The notes beneath the pieces are model-generated. The model ran no database searches, was not told where the DNA came from, and saw nothing but the letters and a program-made list of their open reading frames with translations. Position numbers and translations under genes: made by a program. From Frigoribacterium faeni (GTDB lineage Bacteria; Actinomycetota; Actinomycetes; Actinomycetales; Microbacteriaceae), in assembly GCF_011761235.1 (NCBI RefSeq), contig NZ_JAAOYW010000001.1:992781-1056780 (forward strand): DNA of 64,000 nucleotides, written 5' to 3'. Shown piece after piece: positions 8,889 to 17,824 of this stretch; position 1 is the stretch's first letter; every line of letters starts with the position of its first letter.

Positions 8889-11051
8889 ATGACCCGACGC
8901 ACCGCCACGCCCCTCTCCCGACCCGCCCGACAGGCGGGCACCCCGCGACGAGGCCGACTGCGGGCCGTCGCCGCCGCCGCCACGACCGGCGTCGTCGCGC
9001 TGGCCCTCGCCCTCGGGGGCGCGACCACCGCCTCCGCTGCCCAGGGGTCGTCGTGGGGCGAGTTCCAGGTCACGGGCTCGGCCCGGGCCTACACGGGCAC
9101 CATGACGCTCGACGGCGGGTTCCCCGCCACGACGTTCACCTCGACCTCGCGGCAGGCCACCGTGCCCAGCGGCTCGAGCACCTGGCAGGCGGCCTCGACG
9201 CCGCCCGGCGTCCAGTACGGCAGCAGTCGGGGGCTGCCCTACCTGAACCAGCGCCCGGCGCAGGACTCCCCCACCGCCGCCGGCGCCGCCGTCACCACCT
9301 ACACGTTCGCCTCGGCGACCCCCTCGTCGGGCTGGTCGTTCGTGCTCGGCGACATCGACGCCGACCAGGCCCGCGTCACCGCGACCGGCGTCGGCGGCGT
9401 CACCGTGACCCCGGACCAGCTCGGGTTCCAGGGCGTCTACAACTACTGCCAGGGCGGCGGGACGCCGTCCTGCGACAGCGCGGGCGTCGGCGACCGGCCG
9501 CGCTGGGACGCGGCCTCGCAGACCCTCGTCGGCAACCCGGCCGGCACCGACACCGAGGGCGCCGCGGGCTGGTTCAGCCCGTCGGTGCCGCTCGAGACCC
9601 TGACGATCACGTACCAGCAGCGCACCGGGTTCCCCGTCTACCAGACGTGGTTCGCGACCAGGACCTTCAGCGCGTCGGGGACGGCGACCGTCGGCACGGG
9701 CGAGACGGCGACGCCGTACGCCGGGGCCACCGTCACGATCAGGAGCGCGGCGGGCGCCGTCGTCGCGACCACCGAGACGGACTCGGAGGGCCGCTGGGCG
9801 GTGCCTGCCCTCGTCGCCGCCGCCGGCTACACCGCCACCGTCACGCCGCGGGGCGCGGACGACGCGCAGCCCGTCGGCTTCTCGACCGCCACCACGGACG
9901 CGACGGGGGTGGACTTCGTGTTCCCGGCCGACGCCGTGGTGCCCGAGACCGTGACGGCGACCGGCGTCGTCGTCGAGGGCGACGAGACCGGCACCCCCGT
10001 GGCCGGGCGCGAGGTGCAGATCGTCGCCGAGGGCTCGGACGTGCCCCTCGCCTCGACGACCAGCGCGGACGACGGCACGTTCTCGTTCGCGGGCCTCGAC
10101 CCCGACAAGCAGTACGCGCTCGTCGACGTCGCGAGCGGCCTCTCGACCGGGTTCTCGGCGCCGCAGGACATCACCGGATACGTCGTGCCCGAGGAGCCTG
10201 CCACCGTCGCCGCCAGGGGCACGATCAGCAACGCCGACGGGACCCCCGCCGCGGGCCAGACGCTCGACTTCGTGCCGGTGCCCGACGACCCGGACGCCCA
10301 GCCGACGAGCCCCGACGCCACCGTGACGACCGGCGCCGACGGCAGCTTCGCGGTCGACGGGCTCACCCCCGGCGGCGACTACGTGATCGTCGTCGGCGAC
10401 GACGCGGAGCACCCGATCCCCTTCACGGCTCCCGCCCTCGGCGAGACGCCCGTGCCGGTCGACCTCGTCGTGCCCACGGCCGACTCCGTCTCGGTCGACG
10501 GCACCGTCGTCGACGCGGCCGGGGCCCCCGCGCCCGGCGTCGCGGTCAGCCTGCTGCCGGCCGACGGCGACGTGCCGGTCGCGACCACCGAGACCGAGGC
10601 CGACGGCCGGTTCGTCTTCACCGACCTGACGCCCGGGACGACCTACCGCCTCCTGGTCGACGGGGCGGGCGACCCCGTCGAGTTCGTCGCGTACGTCGAC
10701 CGGACGCTCGGCACCTTCGCGCTGCTCGCCGACGAGGTGCCGCCGGTGCAGCCGCCGGTGACCGACCCCGGCACGGGCGACCCCGGCACCACGCCGGGCG
10801 GCGGCTCGGGCACGGCGCCGAGCAGCGGCACGGGCACCGGCGCCGGCTCCGGCTCGGGCACGGGCACGTCGACCGGCACGGCCGGCGGCCGCGGCCCGCT
10901 CGCCTTCACCGGCGGCGAGCTCGACCAGCCCCTGCTGCTCGCGGGCGGGCTGCTGGCGGCGGGGCTGGGCCTCGTGGGCGCGGGCGCCGTGCTGCGGCGT
11001 CGTCGCGCGGCGTCGGCCCCGGCGGCCGAGGTGACCTCCTCGGGGCGCTGA
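8889..11051 (+). CDS. sortase-anchored surface protein with Cna-B-like repeats
   Basis: A 720-residue secreted protein. An Arg-rich signal peptide ends near TTASAAQ (about residue 50). An N-terminal domain of about 220 residues has no recognised family. Four related beta-sandwich modules follow from about residue 270, each with the pattern A-G-(x)V-x-(I/L)...T-x-A-D-G-x-F-x-(F/V)-x-x-L (for example TSADDGTFSFAGLDP and TEADGRFVFTDLTPG), typical of carboxypeptidase-regulatory or Cna-B repeats. A Pro/Gly linker, LAFTG, a hydrophobic helix and an RRRR tail end the chain, so a class-E-type sortase should anchor it to peptidoglycan. The ATG at 8889 has a GGAGG site. Confidence 0.88.
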   Translation: MTRRTATPLSRPARQAGTPRRGRLRAVAAAATTGVVALALALGGATTASAAQGSSWGEFQVTGSARAYTGTMTLDGGFPATTFTSTSRQATVPSGSSTWQAASTPPGVQYGSSRGLPYLNQRPAQDSPTAAGAAVTTYTFASATPSSGWSFVLGDIDADQARVTATGVGGVTVTPDQLGFQGVYNYCQGGGTPSCDSAGVGDRPRWDAASQTLVGNPAGTDTEGAAGWFSPSVPLETLTITYQQRTGFPVYQTWFATRTFSASGTATVGTGETATPYAGATVTIRSAAGAVVATTETDSEGRWAVPALVAAAGYTATVTPRGADDAQPVGFSTATTDATGVDFVFPADAVVPETVTATGVVVEGDETGTPVAGREVQIVAEGSDVPLASTTSADDGTFSFAGLDPDKQYALVDVASGLSTGFSAPQDITGYVVPEEPATVAARGTISNADGTPAAGQTLDFVPVPDDPDAQPTSPDATVTTGADGSFAVDGLTPGGDYVIVVGDDAEHPIPFTAPALGETPVPVDLVVPTADSVSVDGTVVDAAGAPAPGVAVSLLPADGDVPVATTETEADGRFVFTDLTPGTTYRLLVDGAGDPVEFVAYVDRTLGTFALLADEVPPVQPPVTDPGTGDPGTTPGGGSGTAPSSGTGTGAGSGSGTGTSTGTAGGRGPLAFTGGELDQPLLLAGGLLAAGLGLVGAGAVLRRRRAASAPAAEVTSSGR

Positions 11052-11253
11052 CCCGCGCCTCCTCGGCCTCCTCGGCCGGGCACCGACGACGCCCCCGACC
11101 ACGACGGCCGGGGGCGTCGCCGCGTCCGCGGGCGGCGCGCTGTACCCCGGACGCGGAGCCGACTCGGCGGGTGCGGCCGCGCGCGCGGGCCTACCGTCCA
11201 GGGCGCGCCCGGTGGACTCCCGGGGCACCGCGGAACCGCCCGAGGAGGCACAC

Positions 11254-12462
11254 ATGAAGGCAGTCGTCTGGCACGGCATCGGGGACATCCGACTCGACGA
11301 GGTCGAGAAGCCGACCATCCAGGACCCGAACGACGCGATCGTCCGCATCACGCGCAGCGCGATCTGCGGCACCGACCTGCACTTCGTGCGCGGCACGATG
11401 GCGCCGATGCAGGAGGGCACGATCCTCGGCCACGAGGCCGTCGGGGTCGTCGAGCAGGTCGGCGACGCGGTGCGCGGGTTCAGCCCCGGCGACCGGGTCG
11501 TCATCAACAGCACCGTCTCGTGCGGCTCCTGCCGGTACTGCCGCGAGGGGCACACGGCCCAGTGCGACAAGGCCAACGTGAACGGCCCCGACGCGGGCAC
11601 CGCGTTCTTCGGCGGCCCCACCTCGACGGGCCCGATCGACGGCCTGCAGGCCGAGTGGGTCCGCGTGCCGTGGGCGCGCAACAGCCTCCACCCGCTGCCC
11701 GACACGGTCAGCGACGACCAGGCGATCCTGCTCAGCGACATCTACCCGACCGGCTGGTTCGGGGCCGAGCTCGCCGGCGTGCGTCGCGGCGACGTCGTCG
11801 CCGTGCTCGGCGCCGGCATCGTGGGGCAGTTCGCGATCGCGTCCGCGTTCCAGCAGGGAGCCTCGCGCGTCATCGCCATCGACGGCCTCGAGGACCGCCT
11901 CGCCCAGGCCCTCGCCCAGAACGCCGAGGTCGTCGACTTCAACCGCGAGGACCCGGTGCAGGCCGTCAAGGACCTCACCGACGGCATCGGCGTCGACGCC
12001 GTGATCGACGCCGTCGGGGTCGACGCGCAGCACCCGTCGTCCGGGCCCGCCGCCCCCTCCGCCGAGGAGAAGAGCGGCTTCGAGCAGGAGGTCGCTCAGG
12101 TCGCGCCCGACGCCGCGCCCCGGGGCGACCTGTGGGTGCCCGGCGACGCGCCTTCGCAGGCCGCGCGCTGGGCCGTCGAGATCGTCGCGAAGTACGGCCG
12201 GATCGGCGTCATCGGCGTCTACGCGCCCACCGTCGAGACCTACCCCATCGGCGCCGCGATGCTCAAGAACCTCACGATCCGCATGGGCAACTGCGACCAC
12301 CACTCGGTCACCCCGCCGCTGATCGAGCGCGTCGCCGCCGGCCTGTTCGACCCGACGGCGCTCATCACCGAGCGCGAGCCGGTCGGAGACGCCATCGCGG
12401 CCTACGAGGCGTTCGACCGCCGCGAGCCGGGCTGGCTCAAGGTCGAGCTGACGACGGCGTAG
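11254..12462 (+). CDS. zinc-dependent alcohol dehydrogenase (medium-chain family)
   Basis: A 402-residue MDR enzyme. Catalytic zinc ligands appear in ICGTDLHF and GHEAVGVVEQVG, structural zinc cysteines in CGSCRYCREGHTAQC, and the NAD-binding VLGAGIVGQFAI near residue 185. Its insertion and length resemble glutathione-independent formaldehyde/aldehyde-type dehydrogenases, but the substrate is not decided. The ATG follows CCGAGGAGGCACAC, a strong ribosome site. A clean terminator follows. Confidence 0.93.
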   Translation: MKAVVWHGIGDIRLDEVEKPTIQDPNDAIVRITRSAICGTDLHFVRGTMAPMQEGTILGHEAVGVVEQVGDAVRGFSPGDRVVINSTVSCGSCRYCREGHTAQCDKANVNGPDAGTAFFGGPTSTGPIDGLQAEWVRVPWARNSLHPLPDTVSDDQAILLSDIYPTGWFGAELAGVRRGDVVAVLGAGIVGQFAIASAFQQGASRVIAIDGLEDRLAQALAQNAEVVDFNREDPVQAVKDLTDGIGVDAVIDAVGVDAQHPSSGPAAPSAEEKSGFEQEVAQVAPDAAPRGDLWVPGDAPSQAARWAVEIVAKYGRIGVIGVYAPTVETYPIGAAMLKNLTIRMGNCDHHSVTPPLIERVAAGLFDPTALITEREPVGDAIAAYEAFDRREPGWLKVELTTA

Positions 12463-12493
12463 GCCCCGGGCCCTGCGGGGCACGGGACAGCCG

Positions 12494-12532
12494 AGGAGGC
12501 GCGGTGCAGGCACGACCTGCACCGCGCCTCCT
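12494..12532 (+). terminator. perfect 17-bp terminator hairpin
   Basis: AGGAGGCGCGGTGCAGG pairs perfectly with CCTGCACCGCGCCTCCT across a 5-base loop. It separates the convergent dehydrogenase and VOC genes and may stop both. The arms contain the recurrent GAGGAGGCG word. Confidence 0.9.
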
Positions 12533-12553
12533 ACGCGTCACGGCTCCGGCGCC

Positions 12554-13006
12554 TCAGGGACGGACGATGCCGGCTCTGAGCTCGTCGTCGGACAGCTCGG
12601 GCGGGCCGTCCTCGGCGGCCTGCGGGTCCATCCACACGGCGTCCCAGTGGTGGCCGTCGAGGTCGTCGAAGCTCTTGCTGTACATGAAGCCGAAGTCCTG
12701 GGCGCCGGCGGAGGTGCCGCCGGCCGCGAGGGCCTTCTCGTGGAGCGCGTCCACCGCCTCCTTGCTGTCGGCGGAGAGAGCGAGCTGCACCTCGGTGCTC
12801 GTCCGGGCGTCGATGATCTCCTTGCCCGTGAACTGCGCGAAGAACGGCCGGGTCAGCAGCATCGCCCGGATGGTGTCGCTGACGACCACGCTGACGGCGT
12901 TCTCGTCGCTGAAGCGGGGGTCGACGGCCCAGCCGAGGGCCTCGTAGAACCGCCGGGCGGCCGGCAGGTCGTCGACGGCCAGGTTGACGAAGATGATCGT
13001 GGGCAC
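12554..13006 (-). CDS. VOC (glyoxalase/bleomycin-resistance fold) protein
   Basis: A 150-residue protein with a paired beta-alpha-beta-beta-beta arrangement: [19 protein letters not shown] at the start and a C-terminal [24 protein letters not shown] typical of the VOC/PhnB-like family. The GTG at 13006 is used because the sequence upstream is not conserved in character and the core motif starts within five residues. Substrate unknown. Confidence 0.85.
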   Translation of the reverse strand: MPTIIFVNLAVDDLPAARRFYEALGWAVDPRFSDENAVSVVVSDTIRAMLLTRPFFAQFTGKEIIDARTSTEVQLALSADSKEAVDALHEKALAAGGTSAGAQDFGFMYSKSFDDLDGHHWDAVWMDPQAAEDGPPELSDDELRAGIVRP

Positions 13007-13160
13007 GGCGCCGTCCGCTCTCTCGGTCCACCGGGGCCGGTCGCCCCGGTGCGTGCTGGAAGTGTGCCGCCGGGCGTGCACGACGTCAAGGGACGGAGCC
13101 GGCCGCCCGCGCCGTCGTGGGATGCGGGCGCCGCACAGGACGCGGGTGTTGCCTGACGCC

Positions 13161-14147
13161 ATGCAGAACACCACACTCGGCAACGTCGACGGCGGACTCG
13201 ACGTCGGTCGCATCGGCCTCGGCCTCATGGGCATGTCCGCCTTCTACACCGGCAGCGGCACGGACGACGACGAGTCGGTCCGCGTGATCCACGCGGCGCT
13301 CGGCCACGGCGTCACCCTGCTCGACACGGCCGACATGTACGGACCGCACACGAACGAGCAGCTGCTCGGCCGCGCCCTCAAGGGCCGTCGCGACGACGCC
13401 GTCGTCGCCACCAAGTTCGGCAACGTCACCGACCCCGAGGCACGAGCCGAGCGGGCGATCGACGGCCGCCCCGAGTACGTGCGCGCCTCGATCGACAGCT
13501 CGCTCAAGCGTCTCGGGATCGACCACGTCGACCTGTACTACCAGCACCGCGTCGACCCCCAGGTGCCCATCGAGGACACCGTCGGCGCCATGGGCGAGCT
13601 CGTCCAGGCCGGCAAGGTGCGGTTCCTCGGGCTGTCGGAGGCGTCGCCCGAGACGATCCGCCGGGCCCACGCGACCCACCCGATCACGGCCCTGCAGACC
13701 GAGTGGTCGCTCTGGAGCCGCGAGGCCGAGGCCGAGGTGCTGCCGACCGTCCGCGAGCTCGGCATCGGCTTCGTGCCGTACTCGCCCCTGGGCCGCGGGT
13801 TCCTCACCGGCACCCTGCGCTCGGTGGACGAGCTCGCCGACGACGACTTCCGCCGGTTCAACCCGCGGTTCGACGGCGACAACCTCAAGGCCAACGTCCG
13901 CATCGTCGAGCAGGTCGACGAGGTCGCCCGCCAGGTCGGCGCGAAGCCCGGCCAGGTCGCGCTCGCGTGGCTGCTCGCCAAGGGCGAGGGCATCGTGCCC
14001 ATCCCCGGCACGAAGCGCCGCGCCTACCTCGACGAGAACGTCGCCGCCGACGCGATCGAGCTCACCGAGGAGCAGGTGCACCAGCTCGACGACGTGGCCG
14101 CGCCCCGGGGCGACCGGTACGCCGACATGTCGACGATCGACCGCTAG
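13161..14147 (+). CDS. aldo/keto reductase
   Basis: A 328-residue (beta/alpha)8 NADPH-dependent reductase. Catalytic tetrad positions are visible in [18 protein letters not shown] (Asp, Tyr), VATKFG (Lys) and LYYQHRVDP (His). The C-terminal [13 protein letters not shown] binds the cofactor phosphate. It resembles the AKR13/YhdN-like group. The GTG/ATG region starts divergently from the VOC gene, which lies 154 bp away. Confidence 0.92.
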   Translation: MQNTTLGNVDGGLDVGRIGLGLMGMSAFYTGSGTDDDESVRVIHAALGHGVTLLDTADMYGPHTNEQLLGRALKGRRDDAVVATKFGNVTDPEARAERAIDGRPEYVRASIDSSLKRLGIDHVDLYYQHRVDPQVPIEDTVGAMGELVQAGKVRFLGLSEASPETIRRAHATHPITALQTEWSLWSREAEAEVLPTVRELGIGFVPYSPLGRGFLTGTLRSVDELADDDFRRFNPRFDGDNLKANVRIVEQVDEVARQVGAKPGQVALAWLLAKGEGIVPIPGTKRRAYLDENVAADAIELTEEQVHQLDDVAAPRGDRYADMSTIDR

Positions 14148-14188
14148 GGGCGCGCCCGGCCCGGCCTGCCGGCCGGCCCGCCGCCGAT

Positions 14189-14264
14189 CGTCGAGGGCGG
14201 GTCTTCCGGGTCCAGGGCGGGTCTCTCGGGACCCGCCCTCGGCCCGGAAGACCCGCCCTCGACG
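14189..14264. terminator. double hairpin with 22-bp perfect outer arms
   Basis: CGTCGAGGGCGGGTCTTCCGGG pairs end to end with its reverse complement at 14243-14264. A second hairpin, AGGGCGGGTC with GACCCGCCCT, lies inside. It follows the aldo/keto reductase and precedes acylphosphatase. Confidence 0.85.
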
Positions 14265-14300
14265 CGTGCCCGGCCGAGGAGGCGCGGGTACGGTCGACCG

Positions 14301-14579
14301 ATGGACGACGTGATCAGACGACGCGCCCTCGTGCACGGCACCGTGCAGGGCGTCGGGTACCGCTTCTCGACCGAGGGCGAGGCCGACCGCCTCGGCGTCG
14401 ACGGCTTCGTGCGCAACCGTGCCGACGGCACCGTCGAGGTCGAGGCCGAGGGCACGCCGGAGGCGGTCGGGATGCTGCTGGCCTGGCTCGAGGAGGGGCC
14501 CGCCGGCTCCGTCGTCGAGCGCGTCGACGTCGAGGAGCTCGCGCCGACGGGCGAGGGCGGCTTCGAGACGCGGCGCTGA
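14301..14579 (+). CDS. acyP: acylphosphatase
   Basis: Acylphosphatase hydrolyses acyl phosphates. The 92-residue product has the family length, the phosphate loop VQGVGYR with catalytic Arg, and GFVRN with catalytic Asn. The ATG is preceded by TACGGT-CGACCG and no ribosome site, so it is probably leaderless. Confidence 0.95.
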   Translation: MDDVIRRRALVHGTVQGVGYRFSTEGEADRLGVDGFVRNRADGTVEVEAEGTPEAVGMLLAWLEEGPAGSVVERVDVEELAPTGEGGFETRR

Positions 14580-14957
14580 GCGGGCCCGCACGGGGCAGGC
14601 CCGGCATCGTCCGGGTGGGCACCGACCGGACAGGCACCGTCCGGCCCCGGGACGGAGAAGACCCGACCCGGGTGCTCACACGCACCCGACAGCGTGGAGT
14701 TCCCGGACCGGGCCGGTGGCGCCCGCGAAGGGCGCGCCACAAGTAGTAGCAGGCCGGACCCGAGCGTCGCCTGAGACGCGCGGGCGGGCGCGTGATCCGT
14801 GCACGCCGTGCAGATCCGCGTCCCGACCTCACAGAGGAGGCTCGGCGTGCGTCTCCATCATGAGCAGCACCACCGAGACAGGAGCGCCCGATGACCACGA
14901 CCTCCGTCGTCCCCCCGACGATCGACAGCACCGCAGCCCCCTGCCGGCGGGCTCCGT
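14580..14957. other. 378-bp region before the ECF sigma gene
   Basis: A GTGGCGC/GCGCCAC hairpin near 14716-14740 may end acyP transcription. CCTGAGACGCGCGGGCGGGCG follows, then two very short overlapping ORFs (14847-14894 and 14891-14986) that lead into the sigma gene. No longer gene is supported here. Confidence 0.5.
14847..14894 (+). CDS. candidate 15-residue leader peptide
   Basis: A GTG start follows CACAGAGGAGGCTCGGC, a strong ribosome site, and the peptide reads VRLHHEQHHRDRSAR. Its TGA overlaps the ATG of the next small ORF (ATGA). The four histidines and strong SD suggest a translated leader that could sense translation state ahead of the sigma gene. This is inference only. Confidence 0.35.
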   Translation: MRLHHEQHHRDRSAR

Positions 14958-14986
14958 GTGGTCCCGTCCTCGGCCGGTCGTCCTGA
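14891..14986 (+). CDS. candidate 31-residue leader ORF overlapping the sigma gene start
   Basis: MTTTSVVPPTIDSTAAPCRR opens a 31-codon ORF preceded by ACAGGAGCGCCCG. It overlaps the previous leader stop and runs 29 bases into the sigma reading frame. It may couple translation, or the true sigma start may be the GTG at 14989 just after its stop. The peptide has no known family. Confidence 0.3.
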   Translation: MTTTSVVPPTIDSTAAPCRRAPCGPVLGRSS

Positions 14987-15527
14987 CGTGCCGCCCTTCG
15001 ACCGCGTCGTCGAGCGCCACGGCACGACCGTCCTCCGCGTGTGCCGCGCGCTGCTCGACACCGCCGACGCCGACGACGCGTGGTCCGAGACCTTCCTGGC
15101 CGCTCTCGTCGCCTGGCCCGACCTCCCGGCCGACGTGAACGTCGAGGCGTGGCTCGTCACCGTCGCGCGGCGCAAGGCCCTCGACGTCCTCCGCGCCCGG
15201 GCTCGGCGCCCTCAGCCCGTCGAGCTCGTCCCCGAGCCGCCTGCCCCCGTGCCTTTCGACGAGCTCGTGGCCCGCGACGACGCCCTGCTCGGCGCAGTGA
15301 GGTCGCTGCCCGACGGCCAGCGCGACGCGGTCGTGCTGCACCACCTCGCCGGCCTCAGCCACCTCGAGGTGGCCGAGCTGACCGGCCGCAGCCACGCCGC
15401 CTGCCGCCGCTCGGCCGCGGACGGCGTCGCGGCCCTGCGCCGAGCCCTCTCCGACGCCGCCCCGGCCGCACTCGACGCCCGACGGGCACGTCGCCCGCTG
15501 CCCTCTCCCGAAGGAGCCTTCCGATGA
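14958..15527 (+). CDS. ECF-type RNA polymerase sigma factor
   Basis: A 189-residue sigma-70 family protein. Region 2 is FDRVVERHGTTVLRVCRALL through AWSETFLAALVAW and WLVTVARRKALDVLR. Region 4 is LPDGQRDAVVLHHLAGLSHL followed by EVAELTGRSHAACRR. The stop overlaps the ogt ATG, so sigma and repair genes are one unit. Starts at 14958 (GTG) or 14989 (GTG) are both possible. No anti-sigma gene is adjacent. A cysteine sits in region 4 at the position usually held by Val in AVKSR-type helices. A role in switching on the alkylation-repair genes is inferred from the operon. Confidence 0.88.
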   Translation: MVPSSAGRPDVPPFDRVVERHGTTVLRVCRALLDTADADDAWSETFLAALVAWPDLPADVNVEAWLVTVARRKALDVLRARARRPQPVELVPEPPAPVPFDELVARDDALLGAVRSLPDGQRDAVVLHHLAGLSHLEVAELTGRSHAACRRSAADGVAALRRALSDAAPAALDARRARRPLPSPEGAFR

Positions 15528-16189
15528 CCGACGCCCCCGCACCCGCCGTCGAGCTCGACGACGACCCGTCGCTGCGGCGCGGGCTCGTCGCGGCGACCGA
15601 CAGCGCGCCGGGGCCACGCCTCGACGCCCATCTCGACGCGCTGCGCGACCGGCTCGCCGACAGCGCCACCTCGGCGGGCACCGTCGACGTGTTCTGGCGC
15701 ACCGTGCCCTCCCCGGTGGGCGACCTGCTGCTCTGCGCGACCGACGTGGGCCTCGTGCGCGTCGCGTTCGACGTCGAGGACCACGACGCCGTCCTCGACC
15801 GCGTGGCCGCGCAGGTGGGGTCGCGCGTGCTCAGGTCGCCGCGCAGGCTCGACGGCGTCGTCGTCGAGCTCGACCAGTACTTCGCGGGCCGCCGCCGCGA
15901 CTTCGACCTCGTGCTCGACCGCCGGCTGTCGCGGGGCTTCCAGCGCACCGTCCTCGAGCACCTGCCCGAGATCCCCTACGGCGAGACGGCCAGCTACGCC
16001 CGGGTCGCCGCGGCGAGCGGCAGTCCCCGCGCCGTGCGGGCCGTCGGCACGGCCTGCGCCACGAACCCGCTGCCCGTCGTCGTGCCGTGCCACCGTGTGG
16101 TGCGCAGCGACGGCACCCCCGGGCGCTACCGAGGCGGCGAGGCCGCCAAGGCCGTGCTCATCGGCCTCGAGTCGGGGGCGCGCTCGTGA
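15524..16189 (+). CDS. ogt: O6-alkylguanine-DNA alkyltransferase with N-terminal extension
   Basis: Ogt removes methyl groups from O6-methylguanine by transferring them to its own cysteine. The 221-residue product has the acceptor motif VVPCHRVV, the preceding PYGETASYARVA winged helix and the RAVGTACATNPLP segment. About 50 acidic residues precede the conserved FWRTVPSPVGDLLL, and these are not part of the usual fold. It overlaps the sigma stop upstream and the tag GTG downstream. Confidence 0.95.
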   Translation: MTDAPAPAVELDDDPSLRRGLVAATDSAPGPRLDAHLDALRDRLADSATSAGTVDVFWRTVPSPVGDLLLCATDVGLVRVAFDVEDHDAVLDRVAAQVGSRVLRSPRRLDGVVVELDQYFAGRRRDFDLVLDRRLSRGFQRTVLEHLPEIPYGETASYARVAAASGSPRAVRAVGTACATNPLPVVVPCHRVVRSDGTPGRYRGGEAAKAVLIGLESGARS

Positions 16190-16785
16190 GCGGCGTCGTC
16201 GTCGGCGACGACGGCCTCGCCCGTCCGCCCTGGGCGGCGGTCGACCCGATGCTGCGCGAGTACTACGACACCGAGTGGGGCATGCCCGTCCGCGACGAGC
16301 GCGGCCTGTTCGAACGGCTCAGCCTCGAGGCGTTCCAGTCGGGGCTGTCGTGGGCCACCATCCTCCGCAAGCGCGAGGCGTTCCGTGCGGCGTTCCGCGA
16401 CTTCGACCCCGACGTCGTGGCCCGCTTCGACGACGGTGACCGCGAGCGCCTGATGGCCGACGCGGGGATCGTGCGCAACCGGCTCAAGATCGACGCCACC
16501 ATCCGCAACGCGGGCGCGACGGTCGCCCTCCGTGAGCAGGGCGGCCTCGTCGACCTCGTCTGGTCGCACCGCCCGGCCGAGACCCCCCGGCCGGTCGAGC
16601 TGGCCGACGTGCCGACGACCTCGCCCGAGTCGGCGGCCCTGTCGAAGGCGCTCAAGGCGGCCGGGTTCACGTTCGTCGGCCCAACGACCATGCACGCCCT
16701 GATGGAGGCCGCGGGCATCGTCGACACCCATCTCGTCGACAGCCACCGCCGCGGGTCCTCCGGCGTCTGGGGCGACGTCCGGTGA
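16186..16785 (+). CDS. tag: 3-methyladenine DNA glycosylase I
   Basis: Tag excises 3-methyladenine. The 199-residue product has REYYDTEWGMPVRDE, FQSGLSWATILRKREAF and the MADAGIVRNRLKIDATIRNA segment. In the E. coli enzyme four Cys/His residues bind a zinc ion that ties the termini together. Here the N-terminal Cys and His positions read Arg and Tyr, and the C-terminal segment VDTHLVDSHRRG lacks the cysteine, so the zinc snap appears lost. GTG at 16186 overlaps the ogt stop (GTGA). Confidence 0.93.
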   Translation: MSGVVVGDDGLARPPWAAVDPMLREYYDTEWGMPVRDERGLFERLSLEAFQSGLSWATILRKREAFRAAFRDFDPDVVARFDDGDRERLMADAGIVRNRLKIDATIRNAGATVALREQGGLVDLVWSHRPAETPRPVELADVPTTSPESAALSKALKAAGFTFVGPTTMHALMEAAGIVDTHLVDSHRRGSSGVWGDVR

Positions 16786-17696
16786 CCGACGTCGCCGCCC
16801 GGCCGTTCCGGCTGCGACTCGAGACCGACGGGCCCTACGACGACGCCCACGCCATCGGGCTGCTGGCCGCCCACAGCGTTCCCGGAGCCGAGCTGACCGA
16901 CGTCGAGGCCCGCACCCACTCCCGCCTCGTCGACGTCGCCGACCGTGGCGAGCCGAGCCGCGTGCTGCGGATCGACCTGCGCCTCGACGACCGTGGGGCC
17001 GACGTCACGGCCACCGCCTCCGCCGGGCTCCCGCCCTCGCCCCGAGACGCCGAGCGCGTCGAGCACCTGGTCCGGCGCTGGCTCGACCTCGACGCCGACG
17101 TCGCCGCGGTGATCGCCGTGTTCCGCGACGACCCGGTGCTCGGGCCGCTCGTGCAGGCGCGCCCCGGCATCCGTGTCACCGGCAGCCCCGATGGGTGGGA
17201 GGCGGCGGTCACGACCGTGCTCGGCCAACAGGTCTCGCTCGCGGCCGCGCGCACCTTCGCGGGTCGGCTCGTCGCGGCCCTCGGCAGCGACGTGCCCGGC
17301 ACGGGGCTCCGACGGTTCCCCCGGGCCGACGTCGTCGCCGCCACGCCGGTCGACGACCTGCGCGCGGCCGTCGGGGTGACCGGCGCCCGGGCCCGCACGC
17401 TCCACGCCGTGGCCGAGACGGTGGCGGGCGGCCTCGTCATCGCCCCCGACGGCGACCGCGCCGCGGTGCGCGCGACGCTGCTCGCCCTGCCCGGCATCGG
17501 CCCGTGGACGGTCGACTACCTGTCGGTGCGCTCCCTCGGCGACCGCGACGCCTACCCGGCGGGCGACCTCGTCCTGCGCCGGTCGCTCGGCGGCGTCACG
17601 ACGCGGCAGGCCGAGGTGGCCTCGGCGCCCTGGGCCCCGTGGCGGGCCTACGCGCTCTTCCACCTGTGGTCCGCCGCCCTGCCGGCGGGGCCCTAA
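16782..17696 (+). CDS. alkA: DNA-3-methyladenine glycosylase II (AlkA-type HhH-GPD)
   Basis: AlkA removes many alkylated purines. The 304-residue product has an AlkA N-terminal domain (FRLRLETDGPYD onward), the LGQQVSLAAARTFAGRL helix, the helix-hairpin-helix LPGIGPWTVDYL and the catalytic Asp in YPAGDLVLRR. GTG at 16782 overlaps the tag stop. No HTH regulator domain is fused, so control probably comes from the sigma factor at the head of the unit. Confidence 0.93.
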   Translation: MTDVAARPFRLRLETDGPYDDAHAIGLLAAHSVPGAELTDVEARTHSRLVDVADRGEPSRVLRIDLRLDDRGADVTATASAGLPPSPRDAERVEHLVRRWLDLDADVAAVIAVFRDDPVLGPLVQARPGIRVTGSPDGWEAAVTTVLGQQVSLAAARTFAGRLVAALGSDVPGTGLRRFPRADVVAATPVDDLRAAVGVTGARARTLHAVAETVAGGLVIAPDGDRAAVRATLLALPGIGPWTVDYLSVRSLGDRDAYPAGDLVLRRSLGGVTTRQAEVASAPWAPWRAYALFHLWSAALPAGP

Positions 17697-17824
17697 TCGA
17701 GGCCGGCGCCACCCCTGAGCGGGGCCGGGTGCGCCGTCCGCGCCCGCGCCTCGGCGCGCGCGCCGACGCACCCCGCGCACGACGCCTACTGTCGGAGCGG
17801 ATCCGCCCACCGAGAGGACGCCCC

